From positions 75,831,668 through 75,895,667 of the forward strand of contig OY804576.1 in assembly GCA_963680875.1 (NCBI GenBank): a stretch of 64,000 bases of DNA. Reading direction: 5' to 3'. The position numbers and the translations under genes are program-made. This DNA comes from Bathymodiolus brooksi (taxonomy: Eukaryota; Mollusca; Bivalvia; Mytilida; Modiolidae). Numbering within the stretch: the stretch's first letter is position 1; each line of letters begins with the position of its first letter. Positions 30,001 to 39,140 of the stretch are shown here, one piece after another. The notes below the pieces were generated by a model, which was not told where the DNA came from, searched no databases, and worked only from the letters and a program-made list of their open reading frames with translations.

Positions 30001-31207
30001 GCTGTTATTAGTGCAGTCTTGTACCTAATCTGGGTTAACTATGTCTATGTCTATGTATATAGCTGTTATTAGTGCAGTCTTGTATCTAATCTGGGTTAAC
30101 TATGTCTATGTCTATGTATATAGCTGTTATTAGCGCAGTCTTGTACCTAATCTGGGTTAACTATGTCTATGTCTATGTATATAGCTGTTATTAGTGCAGT
30201 CTTGTACCTAATCTGGGTTAACTATGTCTATGTCCATGTATATAGCTGTTATTAGTGCAGTCTTGTATCTAATCTGGGTTAACTATGTCTATGTCTATGT
30301 ATATAGCTGTTATTAGCGCAGTCTTGTACCTAATCTGGGTTAACTATGTCTATGTCTATGTATATAGCTGTTATTAGTGCAGTCTTGTACCTAATCTGGG
30401 TTAGCTATGTCTATGTCTATGTATATAGCTGTTATTAGTGCAGTCTTGTATCTAATCTGGGTTAGCTATGTCTATGTCTATGTATATAGCTGTTATTAGT
30501 GCAGTCTTGTACCTAATCTGAGTTAACTATGTCTATGTCTATGTATATAGCTGTTATTAGTGCAGTCTTGTACCTAATCTGGGTTAACTATGTCTATGTC
30601 TATGTATATAGCTGTTATTATTGCAGTCTTGTACCTAATCTGGGTTAACTATGTCTATGTCTATGTATATAGCTGTTATTAGTGCAGTCTTGTATCTAAT
30701 CTGGGTTAACTATGTCTATGTCTATGTATATAGCTGTTATTAGCGCAGTCTTGTACCTAATCTGGGTTAACTATGTCTATGTCTATGTATATAGCTGTTA
30801 TTAGTGCAGTCTTGTACCTAATCTGGGTTAACTATGTCTATGTCTATGTATATAGCTGTTATTAGTGCAGTCTTGTATCTAATCTGGGTTAACTATGTCT
30901 ATGTCTATGTATATAGCTGTTATTAGCGCAGTCTTGTACCTAATCTGGGTTAACTATGTCTATGTCTATGTATATAGCTGTTATTAGTGCAGTCTTGTAC
31001 CTAATCTGGGTTAGCTATGTCTATGTCTATGTATATAGCTGTTATTAGTGCAGTCTTGTACCTAATCTGGGTTAACTATGTCTATATCTATGTATATGGC
31101 TGTTATTAGTGCAGTCTTGTACCTAATCTGGGTTAACTATGTCTATGTCTATGTATATAGCTGTTATTAGTGCAGTCTTGTACCTAATCTGGGTTAACTA
31201 TGTCTAT
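1..31207. repeat. 61-bp satellite DNA array (about 510 monomers, open at left edge)
   Basis: The whole segment is head-to-tail copies of one AT-rich 61-bp monomer. It contains a hexamer tract (TATGTC repeated, then TATGTATATAGC), the core CTGTTATTAG(T/C)GCAGTC and the end ACCTAATCTGGGTTA(A/G)C. A 55-bp variant lacking one TATGTC hexamer recurs, for example near 541, 4447, 7060, 8510, 10,755 and 11,840. Monomers differ by recurrent single-base variants (GTTAAC/GTTAGC, AGTGCAG/AGCGCAG, GTACC/GTATC, CTTG/CGTG). The array starts mid-monomer at base 1, so it extends beyond the window. It ends abruptly at about 31,207, where the sequence turns unique. No long reading frame exists on either strand. 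I do not recognise the family by name. It could be centromeric, pericentromeric, subtelomeric or intronic; sequence alone does not say which. Confidence 0.98.
13050..22445. repeat. 4,697-bp head-to-tail duplication inside the satellite (77 monomers per unit)
   Basis: Rare monomer variants recur at exactly 4,697 bp, which is 77 x 61. Examples are CTATGTGTAT at 13,111 and 17,808, GTAACT at 16,747 and 21,444, and GTTAGG at 17,736 and 22,433. Copy 1 is about 13,050-17,750 and copy 2 about 17,750-22,445, directly adjacent. At the outer ends the variant strings stop matching. A third, partial copy of the end of the unit resumes 1,586 bp (26 monomers) further on: GGTATGTCTA at 20,851 and 22,437. The near identity implies recent duplication by unequal exchange, or possibly an assembly repeat. 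Confidence 0.9.
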
Positions 31208-31486
31208 AAATTAACTGGACACATTACTGTAAAAACAAACACATGTATATACAGTAAAAGATTTAAAAAAAACACCATACATGATTGTTACGTGTTTTGT
31301 TAACAAACAATTCGAGCATTTATCATGTACAATTTATATGTTTGAATACACGTTTTTATTCATATTACCAGGTAATAAAATAAATAAATATCATGCATTT
31401 TTGACTCATTACCGGGAATTGAGACAGAGGTATTTGTATTTCCAGCATATTTGCATTCTTATTTTTACATAATTTCTAGTTATTTG
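31208..31486. other. AT-rich unique sequence at the satellite edge
   Basis: The satellite stops within a monomer and is followed by about 280 bp of AT-rich sequence. I see no exon, RNA gene or repeat family here. The short open frame at 31,281-31,472 has no recognisable domain and no coding signal. Confidence 0.6.
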
Positions 31487-31492
31487 GATGAT

Positions 31493-31580
31493 GGCCACTT
31501 TCAACAATATTTCAGTAATATCATGGCGGTCAGTTGTATTGGTGGAGACAATAGGGATATCACGAGAAAACCATCGACAT
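31493..31580 (-). mobile_element. SINE 3'-tail fragment
   Basis: On the - strand this matches the conserved tail shared by the other SINE copies in the window (accctccaccaat-type segment, ctgaccgcca, aatattgttgaaagtgg). Only about 90 bp of the tail is present and there is no tRNA-like head. The same tail occurs near 42.4, 44.6, 46.2, 54.1 and 55.3 kb. Confidence 0.75.
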
Positions 31581-31681
31581 TCCGAAATTCACATTAAATC
31601 CTTTAAATGCGTTTCTCTTAATGTACAAAGTGGCTACGTTTTTATATGATAACTATGGGCTGATCCATTTGATCCAATATT

Positions 31682-31768
31682 CACTTATGTATATAGGGCA
31701 TTATCGTGATTTATATATTGTCCCAAGGGCATTCCATCTATCACGATAATGCTCTATACATAAGTAAC
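31682..31768. repeat. Palindrome / foldback, ~28-bp arms
   Basis: ACTTATGTATATAGGGCATT from 31,682 onward pairs with the complementary arm ending near 31,768 (ATCACGATAATGCTC...ATAAGTAA). There are two or three mismatches and a loop of about 30 nt. It belongs to a class of foldbacks seen again at 51.5, 55.9 and 58.7 kb. Function is unknown; a hairpin MITE is the likeliest explanation. Confidence 0.75.
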
Positions 31769-32127
31769 TGTTCATTGAAGGAAATTAGACTTTCCGCCAT
31801 GTTGGATTACACTGACAATTGCACGATCTCTGTTGCGTTTTATAAAAGGGACGCAACATCTAAAACCTCGAGCTGTTATTAACATGATAATACCCGTGGG
31901 ATTTCTTTAACGCAGATTAATGCAATGACACATGACCATGTCTACATCAATGAAAAAGTCGAATTTAGAACTGATATGAAATAAAATGTGGATAATCTTT
32001 ATGTGATTCATGTAATTGTTTTGTATGATGAATCATAAATGTAACTTCCCCTTGCAGACTTATCACAAATTCATGAATGTGAAATGTATTTGTATTTACA
32101 ATGAACCACCCTCTATTTTAAATGTTA

Positions 32128-32290
32128 CAGACGTGGCACGGGTGGAGCAGGAACTGCTTACCCTTCCAAGGAACATGACTTCAATCCCGGTTTTTAGTGG
32201 GGTCGTGTTGCTCATTTGTTTTCTGTGTAGTGTGTGTTGATCATTGCTTGTTTTTTTCATCTTTTGTTCATATAATCTGTCGTTCTAATT
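32128..32290 (-). repeat. Fragment of mussel-type dispersed repeat R
   Basis: The segment with GTGGAGCAGGAACTGCTTAC and CGGTTTTTAGTGGGGTCGTG is the reverse complement, with divergence, of 35,090-35,165 in the longer repeat copy at 34,965-35,375. I also recall this family as very common in Mytilus genomic sequence. It can be mistaken for an exon because it carries a short open frame and an AG before it. Confidence 0.75.
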
Positions 32291-32366
32291 ACTCATTTGA
32301 TATAGTAATTGAACAAAACAACATTTAGTCATCTCCATCAATCAGTTCCATGCACATCGGAGATTG

Positions 32367-32424
32367 ATTGTTTGTTTGTTTGTTTGTTTGTTTGTTTGTT
32401 TGTTGGTTTTTTTGTTGTTGTTTT
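32367..32424. repeat. (GTTT)n microsatellite and T-rich tract
   Basis: About nine copies of the tetranucleotide GTTT/TTTG, followed by T-runs broken by G. It lies about 80 bp upstream of the splice acceptor of the receptor exon. Confidence 0.95.
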
Positions 32425-32503
32425 TTTTAAACGATGAAACATGCTTATGATATCGAAATATATCGCAAAAAGAATACACCTTACGACTTTTTTGTATTTT
32501 CAG

Positions 32504-32913
32504 CACTGTATCTTGTTTTAATTTTGTTGTTGGCCACCATTGCAGTTTGTTGTGTAACACTCGTTATAAATTTACACATGCGTACAGACGATGATAAAAT
32601 GCCCGACATGTTGAAGACTTTTACGTACAGGTACCTACTGAAGATTGCATATCTGAAGAACGTCAGTGTTTGTAGAAAAAAGAATCAGGTTCATGACGAG
32701 AAATCTTTAACATACAAAAACGACATACCACCGACAGATAAGAGTAATGTTGATCTCGGGGATCCTAGTGCATACAACAATTCGTTTGATCTTACATGGA
32801 AAGAATTGTCACGAATAATGGACAAGGTGTTCTACAATGTTTACATGTTTCTAATCATCCTTTCAACAACTTTCTTATTTGTTGTTATAATTTATGGACA
32901 TGCCACAGAATAG
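32504..32913 (+). CDS. Last exon of a Cys-loop (nicotinic acetylcholine receptor-like) subunit, M3 to M4
   Basis: The exon follows a strong acceptor (TTTTTTGTATTTTCAG ending at 32,503) and stays open for 135 complete codons to TAG at 32,911. The encoded region starts in a hydrophobic helix that fits M3 and ends in INLHMRTD, followed by a KMPDMLKTF segment. That segment matches the position of the LHHR...MPxW post-M3 motif of nicotinic receptors. A polar cytoplasmic loop of about 65 residues follows, then FDLTWKELSRIMDKVF leading into M4 and a very short tail. In the family, W-K near the loop end and an acidic-basic pair before M4 are typical. Such subunits form pentameric ligand-gated cation channels in the plasma membrane. 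The ligand-binding domain, M1 and M2 must be on upstream exons; I see none between the satellite edge and this exon. It is therefore either the 3' end of a gene whose previous intron holds the satellite, or an isolated exon fragment. A strict nAChR assignment is tentative; other Cys-loop subfamilies are possible. Confidence 0.7.
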
Positions 32914-33205
32914 ATGTGTTTTCCATTATACGCTTAAAAACCAAAGAATGGACCATGATCTGGTACCCTGTGTTTCGTTGACTGTTACAGGGGAACAGTT
33001 TACAATACAATGTTGCGGTTCGAAACGCAGTAATGGACACCAACCTAGGCGAAGATGTCAATTTGTATCTGAGAAAATATATATAATCAAAATGAGTTTT
33101 ATTGAGAAAAGAAAATAATTCCATCTTATGTTTTTGATATTCATATTGAAATTTTATTGCACATAGTTTTATATAAATTTTATTTACAGTTCCCACTTTA
33201 ATTAA
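32914..33205. other. Presumed 3' UTR / flank of the receptor exon
   Basis: AT-rich sequence after the receptor stop codon. No clean AATAAA is seen before the minisatellite begins, so the transcript end is not determined. Small open frames here overlap both strands and show no coding signal. Confidence 0.4.
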
Positions 33206-34518
33206 TTGTTTTGTTATGTTACTGTTCTTGTTGTAGATACTTTGTTGCCTGTCATAGTACTGGTCCACGCTTAGTTATTTTGTTATCTGTTATGTTACTG
33301 TTCTTGTTGTAGATACTTTGTTGACTGTCATAGTACTGGTCCACGCTTAGTTATTTTGTTATCTGTTATGTTACTGTTCTTGTTGTAGATACTTTTTTGA
33401 CTGTCATAGTACTGGTCCACGCTTAGTTATTTTGTTATCTGTTATGTTACTGTTCTTGTTGTAGATACTTTGTTGCCTGTCATAGTAATGGTCCACGCTT
33501 AGTTATTTTGTTATCTGTTATGTTACTGTTCTTGTTGTAGATACTTTGTTGACTGTCATAGTACTGGTCCACGCTTAGTTATTTTGTTACCTGTTATGTT
33601 ACTGTTCTTGTTGTAGATACTTTGTTGACTGTCATAGTACTGGTCCACGCTTAGTTATTTTGTTATCTGTTATGTTACTGTTCTTGTTGTAGATACTTTG
33701 TTGACTGTCATAGTACTGGTCCACGCTTAGTTATTTTGTTATCTGTTATATTACTGTTCTTGTTGTAGATACTTTGTTGACTGTCATAGTACTGGTCCAC
33801 GCTTAGTTATTTTGTTATCTGTTATGTTACTGTTCTTGTTGTAGATACTTTGTTGACTGTCATAGTACTGGTCAACGCTTAGTTATTGTGTTATCTGTTA
33901 TGTTACTGTTCTTGTTGTAGATACTTTGTTGACTGTCATAGTACTGGTCCACGCTTAGTTATTTTGTTATCTGTTATGTTACTGTTCTTGTTGTAGATAC
34001 TTTTTTGACTGTCATAGTACTGGTCCACGCTTAGTTATTTTGTTATCTGTTATGTTACTGTTCTTGTTGTAGATACTGTGTTGACTGTCATAGTACTGGT
34101 CCACGCTTAGTTATTTTGTTATCTGTTATGTTACTGTTCTTGTTGTAGATACTTTGTTGACTGTCATAGTACTGGTCCACGCTTAGTTATTTTGTTATCT
34201 GTTATCTTACTGTTCTTGTTGTAGATACTTTGTTGACTGTCATAGTACTGGTCCACGCTTAGTTATTTTGTTATCTGTTATCTTACTGTTCTTGTTGTAG
34301 ATACTTTGTTGACTGTCATAGTACTGGTCCACACTTCGTTATTTTGTTATCTGTTATCTTACTGTTCTTGTTGTAGATACTTTGTTGACTGTCATAGTAC
34401 TGGTCCACGCTTAGTTATTGTGTTATCTGTTATGTTACTGTTCTTGTTGTAGATACTTTGTTGACTGTCATAGTACTGGTCCACGCTTAGTTATTTTGTT
34501 GTCTGTTATATTACTGTT
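33206..34518. repeat. 76-bp minisatellite, about 17 copies
   Basis: The unit contains GTTCTTGTTGTAGATACTTT, GACTGTCATAGTACTGGTCC and ACGCTTAGTTATTTTGTTAT. Successive GGTCCACGC occurrences at 33,262 and 33,338 give the 76-bp period. Copies are very similar, with single-base variants, and the last copies degrade into related AT-rich sequence up to about 34,640. It begins about 290 bp after the receptor stop codon, so it may lie in the 3' UTR. Confidence 0.95.
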
Positions 34519-34639
34519 CCTTGTTCCTCGTTTAATTTATTTTGTTGACGTTTTTAAAACATTTTCTTATTATGCTTATTTTGTTATCTTAAATATTACT
34601 GTTCCGCGTTTAATTATCTTGTTGCTCTCCGTTGCCATG

Positions 34640-34964
34640 GTGAAATTTCATTATAATTTTACTCGCATTCAGAAAATATATATCGAACAATTTTAAATTA
34701 CAAACGTTCAGAAATATTTCATGTTAAACCTTTAAACTCTATCAAATTAATTTGTGTATGTATATCGTCACTGTAACTATGTAATGAGTTTATGAGAATA
34801 AATTTCAATAGAAATTAGAACTTGAGTAAACAAACAAATGGAACTAATTAATTACGGTATGTTAATTGTGTTTGTATTTTTACTGATCCGGCATTAAGAT
34901 GAAGAATTGAAAACAAACACTGCATAAAATGGATGTCAACATCTATAATATATGGTTCGTTTTA
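34640..34964. other. AT-rich intergenic sequence
   Basis: No gene or repeat recognised. GAGAATAAATTTC near 34,796 contains an AATAAA that could serve as a distant poly(A) signal for the receptor transcript, but nothing else supports this. Confidence 0.4.
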
Positions 34965-35375
34965 AGAAGAGTTTGAAGATACCAAAGGGGTAATCAGAAT
35001 CCGTAAATCGAAGAGGAACAGACAACGCAATGACCAAAAAGAAGATGTACAAAACATACACATAAAACTAATTATCAAGTAGTACTAACCTCACTAAAAA
35101 CCGGAAGTGAACGCAGGTGCTCCGGAAAGGTAGGCAGTTCCTGTTCCACTATTTGCATCCGTCGTGTTAATCTAGTTACAAACCCGGTGATATGTCATGA
35201 ATGAGGAAAGGACAGGGAAGTGTTTACGACAAGTAGAACATATTCGCAAAACTTTCGAAGTGATGACTAACTTAACCAAGAGGAACCCTTGGTTCAGTAG
35301 CTTCCGTGTTAACAACAACCCTCTATCAAGGAATTCCTAATAGGAACCACAACATATTTCAATTTTCTACTTTGA
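34965..35375 (+). repeat. Dispersed repeat R, long copy
   Basis: Begins with AGTTTGAAGATACCAAAGG and continues through GGTGCTCCGGAAAGGTAGGC and AACCCTCTATCAAGG. I recognise this family as a very abundant mussel repeat. In this window it matches a fragment at 32,128-32,290 and the edge at 41,283-41,360, both in the opposite orientation. No intact coding frame is present, and its class (possibly a decayed retroelement) is not determined. Confidence 0.7.
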
Positions 35376-35865
35376 GAATATATGACGCTGCATCACCATA
35401 TCGAAAGTAATATTTTTGGGGAACTCACCGATATGACGGAGTTCCATAAGTCCGACGAATCTGTCAGAATAGAAAAATCAAGAAAAAAATATGTTGACTG
35501 CCTAACATATAAAAACATCGTTTGGCCGCTGTCCAGTTACGAAAAGCAGTCTAATGCCAATAGTAAAATTATTTCAGAGAAAACAAGTATACGGTGAAAA
35601 AGTAAAGGTCGCTGAAAACCGTGATGATCGGGTCCATCACCTAACCGAATTTGGCTTAAGAATTCAAGGAAAAAAATAGGTCCCGCGCAAGAAAAAAAAA
35701 TATTAAAAATAAAATAAATATATATACTCAAGGATGAAATCTAAACAGGAAGTTTGGAAAGAAATATATGAAAACCTTTTAATATCGAAAGAAAATAAAT
35801 AAAAAGAAATCAGATGTAAGAAAATGAAAGAGGGTCGAAAGATCGAGTGATGATCCTTCAAGTAG
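35376..35865. other. Unassigned AT-rich segment before the LTR-like end
   Basis: Contains a 71-codon open frame (35,382-35,597) with no recognisable domain. Towards the right it becomes A-rich and runs into TATATAAAG at about 35,871-35,879. It may be the U3-like part of a plus-strand LTR, but it does not resemble the U3 of the LTR-like segment at 40.7-41.3 kb. Confidence 0.35.
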
Positions 35866-35870
35866 TATAT

Positions 35871-35966
35871 AAAGAGGAGAAATTCCAGTGTGCGGCAGTC
35901 AACAAATAAAACCAGATTCCTGCTGGACTACTTAATTTTGTGTTTATTATTTAAATATTATAGGTA
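35871..35966 (+). mobile_element. LTR 3'-end remnant in plus orientation
   Basis: TATATAAAG is followed by CAACAAATAAAACCAG (an AATAAA signal) and CTTAATTTTGTGTTTATTAT, ending in AAATATTATA. The last ~70 bp match, in reverse complement, 40,742-40,806 at the other side of the retroelement. The two copies are therefore inverted relative to each other, unlike a normal pair of LTRs. Confidence 0.65.
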
Positions 35967-35987
35967 GGTCTCTGTTATTTTGTTTTA

Positions 35988-36090
35988 TTATTTTATCTTA
36001 ATAATCATTTCAAATTTCTTTAGTTTCATATGAAATTTATGTTATTAAATATCATTAGTATGGATTGTTAACAATGAAAGAAATTTAATC
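35988..36090 (+). mobile_element. LTR-start-like segment in plus orientation
   Basis: The stretch containing CATTTCAAATTTCTTTAG and ATCATTAGTATGG is the reverse complement of 41,190-41,282 near the outer end of the 40.7-41.3 kb LTR-like region. Its order relative to the preceding LTR end (end first, then start) is swapped compared with that region. This indicates a rearranged junction that abuts the pol region at about 36,095. Confidence 0.65.
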
Positions 36091-36094
36091 ATAT

Positions 36095-37084
36095 CTAGTC
36101 ATCAAAAGTAATTTCTATTATTTCCCTAGGGTCCGGGATGTCTTCTAACCCCCTTGGATTATGTTCCCCCTCCTCTTGTTCTGGTTTGTATGGTCTCCTG
36201 GATAAGCAATCTGCATCCGTATTCTTGGATCCTGGTTTGTATTCCACTGTGAAATCCCAGTTTTGTAACTTAAGTGACCATCGCATTAACCTTGGATTCT
36301 GATGTTTAAAATTTTGGATGTATTTTATAGCTTGATGATCTGTGATTATTTTAAAAGGTTGACTTGTGAGGTAAACATAATAATGTTCTACTGCGTCGAT
36401 GACACTTAGACATTCGAGTTCGGTAATGCCGTAATTTTTTTCACTTGGCCTCAAGGATCTACCATTATATGATATAACATGTTCTTTGTTATCATCGCCC
36501 AGTTGTGATAGTATGTAACCTACAGCTGATTTACTAGCATCACATGTTAAGATAAATGGTTTATTCATATCTGGGGAAGCTAGTATTGGGGCATTTATCA
36601 GTTTTTCTTTTAAAAATTCAAAGGCATCTTGACATTTCGATGTCCATTTAAATTTTGTGTCTTTTACTAGCAACTTGTTTAATGGGTTTGTAATTTTGGA
36701 ATAATTTTTAACAAATTTTCTGTAATAATTACAAAGGCCTAGGAAACTTCTAATATCATGTTGATTTCTAGGCATCGGAAATGTTTTAACGGCATTAGTT
36801 TTTGAAGGGTCCACTTTAATTCCATCTTTAGATATGATATGACCTAAATAAAGAACTTCAGGTTTTGCAAAATGGCATTTGGTTGGCTTAAGTTTTAAAT
36901 TTGCTTTTTTAAATCTGTCAAAAATTTGGGAGAGGTGATTTAAATGTTCTTCAAATGTTTGAGACCAGAAAATGATATCGTCAATGTATATTGAGCAAAA
37001 TTTTCCAGTATATCCTCCTAAAATTTTATTTGTCAAAGTCGCAAAAAATGCTGGCGAATTTTTCAACCCGAAGATGACGGTCAC
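36095..37084 (-). pseudogene. pol fragment: RT palm/thumb plus RNase H
   Basis: A continuous 329-codon frame covering the second half of reverse transcriptase and the RNase H domain. The catalytic YIDDI lies about 35 residues in, then LGHIIS, GIKVDPSK and RSFLGLCNYYRKF, all typical of Ty3/gypsy. RNase H starts around residue 175 with the catalytic-type TCDASKSAVG; TELE, TDHQAI and the end motif NTDADCLSR follow. The frame ends at TAG soon after RNase H, without the HHCC zinc finger or DDE integrase core expected next in an intact pol. Upstream it is disconnected from the RT N-terminus by lesions between 37,085 and 37,307. This part is well preserved, suggesting moderate age. Confidence 0.9.
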
Positions 37085-37530
37085 TTGCTACAAATGCCGT
37101 TTTGGACCTCACATTGCCTCACATTGCCAGTATCCACTTAAAAGGTCCAATACACTCATGAACTTTGGCTTAGTTTGACCAAGGGCATCAATTATATCAT
37201 CCATTCGTGGTGTTGGTGTCTTCTGGGTTTCTGTCCGACTGTTTAAAACCTCTGTAGTTCACATATAGTCTAAATTCCGGGTTTTTAGTATCTAGGGTTG
37301 TTTTCGTTTACACCATTACTATAGGTGAACTGTAATTATTGACGCTCTCTTCAATGATCCCATATTTTAACATTTCATCAAGTTGCCGATCGATTTCTGC
37401 TTTCATTTTCGGAGATGTCCAGTAAGGCCGACATTGAACTGGAGTTGAATTTCCAGTCAAAATCTCGTGTTTCAGTAATGTAGTATGTCCCATTTCACTA
37501 AGATTAGTAGTTAACACATCCCTATTTTTA
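37085..37530 (-). pseudogene. pol fragment: broken RT N-terminal region
   Basis: 37,308-37,517 encodes the RT entry segment on the - strand, with TGNSTPVQCRPYW and the GIIEES...SSPIV motif that precedes the RT core in Ty3/gypsy. Downstream (37,085-37,307) RT similarity continues only in pieces: a stop lies right after SPIVMV, at least one frame change follows, and CACATTGCCT is duplicated at about 37,109-37,128. These lesions destroy the fingers/palm part of RT. The 5' continuation of the frame is cut by the insertion at 37,543-38,180. Confidence 0.85.
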
Positions 37531-37542
37531 TTCAGAAACGTC
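37531..37542. repeat. 12-bp target-site duplication, left copy
   Basis: TTCAGAAACGTC is repeated exactly at 38,181-38,192, on either side of the inserted SINE-like element. Confidence 0.95.
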
Positions 37543-38180
<638 letters not shown>

Positions 38181-38450
38181 TTCAGAAACGTCAGAAGTTT
38201 TTGTTTCTGTTGATGGCTTAATTGAGATTGACTTAAATCAAATTTGATTGTTGACTTACTTTTATTTGAATTTTGATTTTCATTAATTTTTATATCCTTA
38301 GTCAAGTCACTTATTTGATTTACCCACTTAATCACTTTGCCGTCATTTACAGAGAAACATCTGCCAATAATTCAAATTCAAATCATAAATTGGATAAAGC
38401 ATGGTTAAGTACATGTACATCATAATCACAATGTTGCGTAATCCAATACA
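38181..38450 (-). pseudogene. pol fragment: protease-RT linker
   Basis: Immediately after the right copy of the target duplication the - strand resumes a pol-type frame with FDLSQSQLSHQQKQKLLTFL. That matches the segment that precedes RT in Ty3/gypsy polyproteins. Its natural continuation is on the other side of the insertion near 37,530. No lesion is obvious in this short piece other than the insertion itself. Confidence 0.7.
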
Positions 38451-38451
38451 T

Positions 38452-39119
38452 TCACAAGCATATATAAACACAGAGATAACACATAATACTATTTGACCTT
38501 AATGTTTTCTCTTCGTACATGTTAACATAAGAACGCCGGTGTCTGTTGGCAATTATACAAGTGGGTAATGTGAGGTTGTTTTTAGAAATATAATTAAGAG
38601 GTCTGACCAGTGCACTCATGCTGTTTACATTAGATAATTTAACAGGAATGTATTTTGTACTAGGAGGTATTCTTATCTTTGAGGATATTCTGATACATCC
38701 TACATCTTTTTTAACTAAGGTTATCTTTGTATTTCCCTTATTGTTTAGTATCAGTTCTTTTCGTCCAATATTAATTAAAGCTTGATTTCCTTTTAAGAAA
38801 TCCATTCCTAAAATTAAAGAATTCCTTAGTTCTGGAATGATTTGAAAGTATTGATATAAGGTAAATTTATCTGACCCTTGACCACATGATTTGTTCCTCC
38901 TGCACCTATAATACTTTTAACCATAGATTTTTTAGTTTGGTAATTACGGAAGCTTGTCGCATTTAGATATTTTTCATTTATACATGAAATTTGGGCTCCT
39001 GAATCAACTAAAGCTTTTGTATTTCTCCCTCCTAATGATATCTTTATCATATTTTGACAGTGACCTGGAATGTTATAAATGGTTGGTTTTCTAGTTCGGA
39101 TATGCTCACCTCTGTGCAC
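38452..39119 (-). pseudogene. Retroviral-type aspartic protease, frameshifted
   Basis: The first half (38,826-39,119) carries the catalytic LVDSGAQIS, equivalent to the D-[ST]-G active site. The second half (38,452-38,805) is in another frame and starts at MDFLKGNQA, the usual protease C-terminal motif. The frame change falls at about 38,830-38,880. Retroelement proteases act as homodimers that cleave Gag-Pol, so this copy would not make a working one. It lies between gag and RT, the standard position. Confidence 0.85.
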
Positions 39120-39140
39120 TACAGGGGTGAGCGTGATTCC

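Noticed and set aside
1..31207. CRISPR-like array or telomeric repeat
   Set aside because: There are no spacers (the entire 61-bp unit is conserved), no associated genes, and the unit is not a telomere motif. It is a satellite.
32128..32240. A candidate upstream receptor exon: open frame after TTACAG with a hydrophobic segment that looks like an M2-M3 linker
   Set aside because: The DNA is a copy of dispersed repeat R, matched in reverse complement at 35,090-35,165; the resemblance to the receptor is accidental and the joined M3 length would be wrong.
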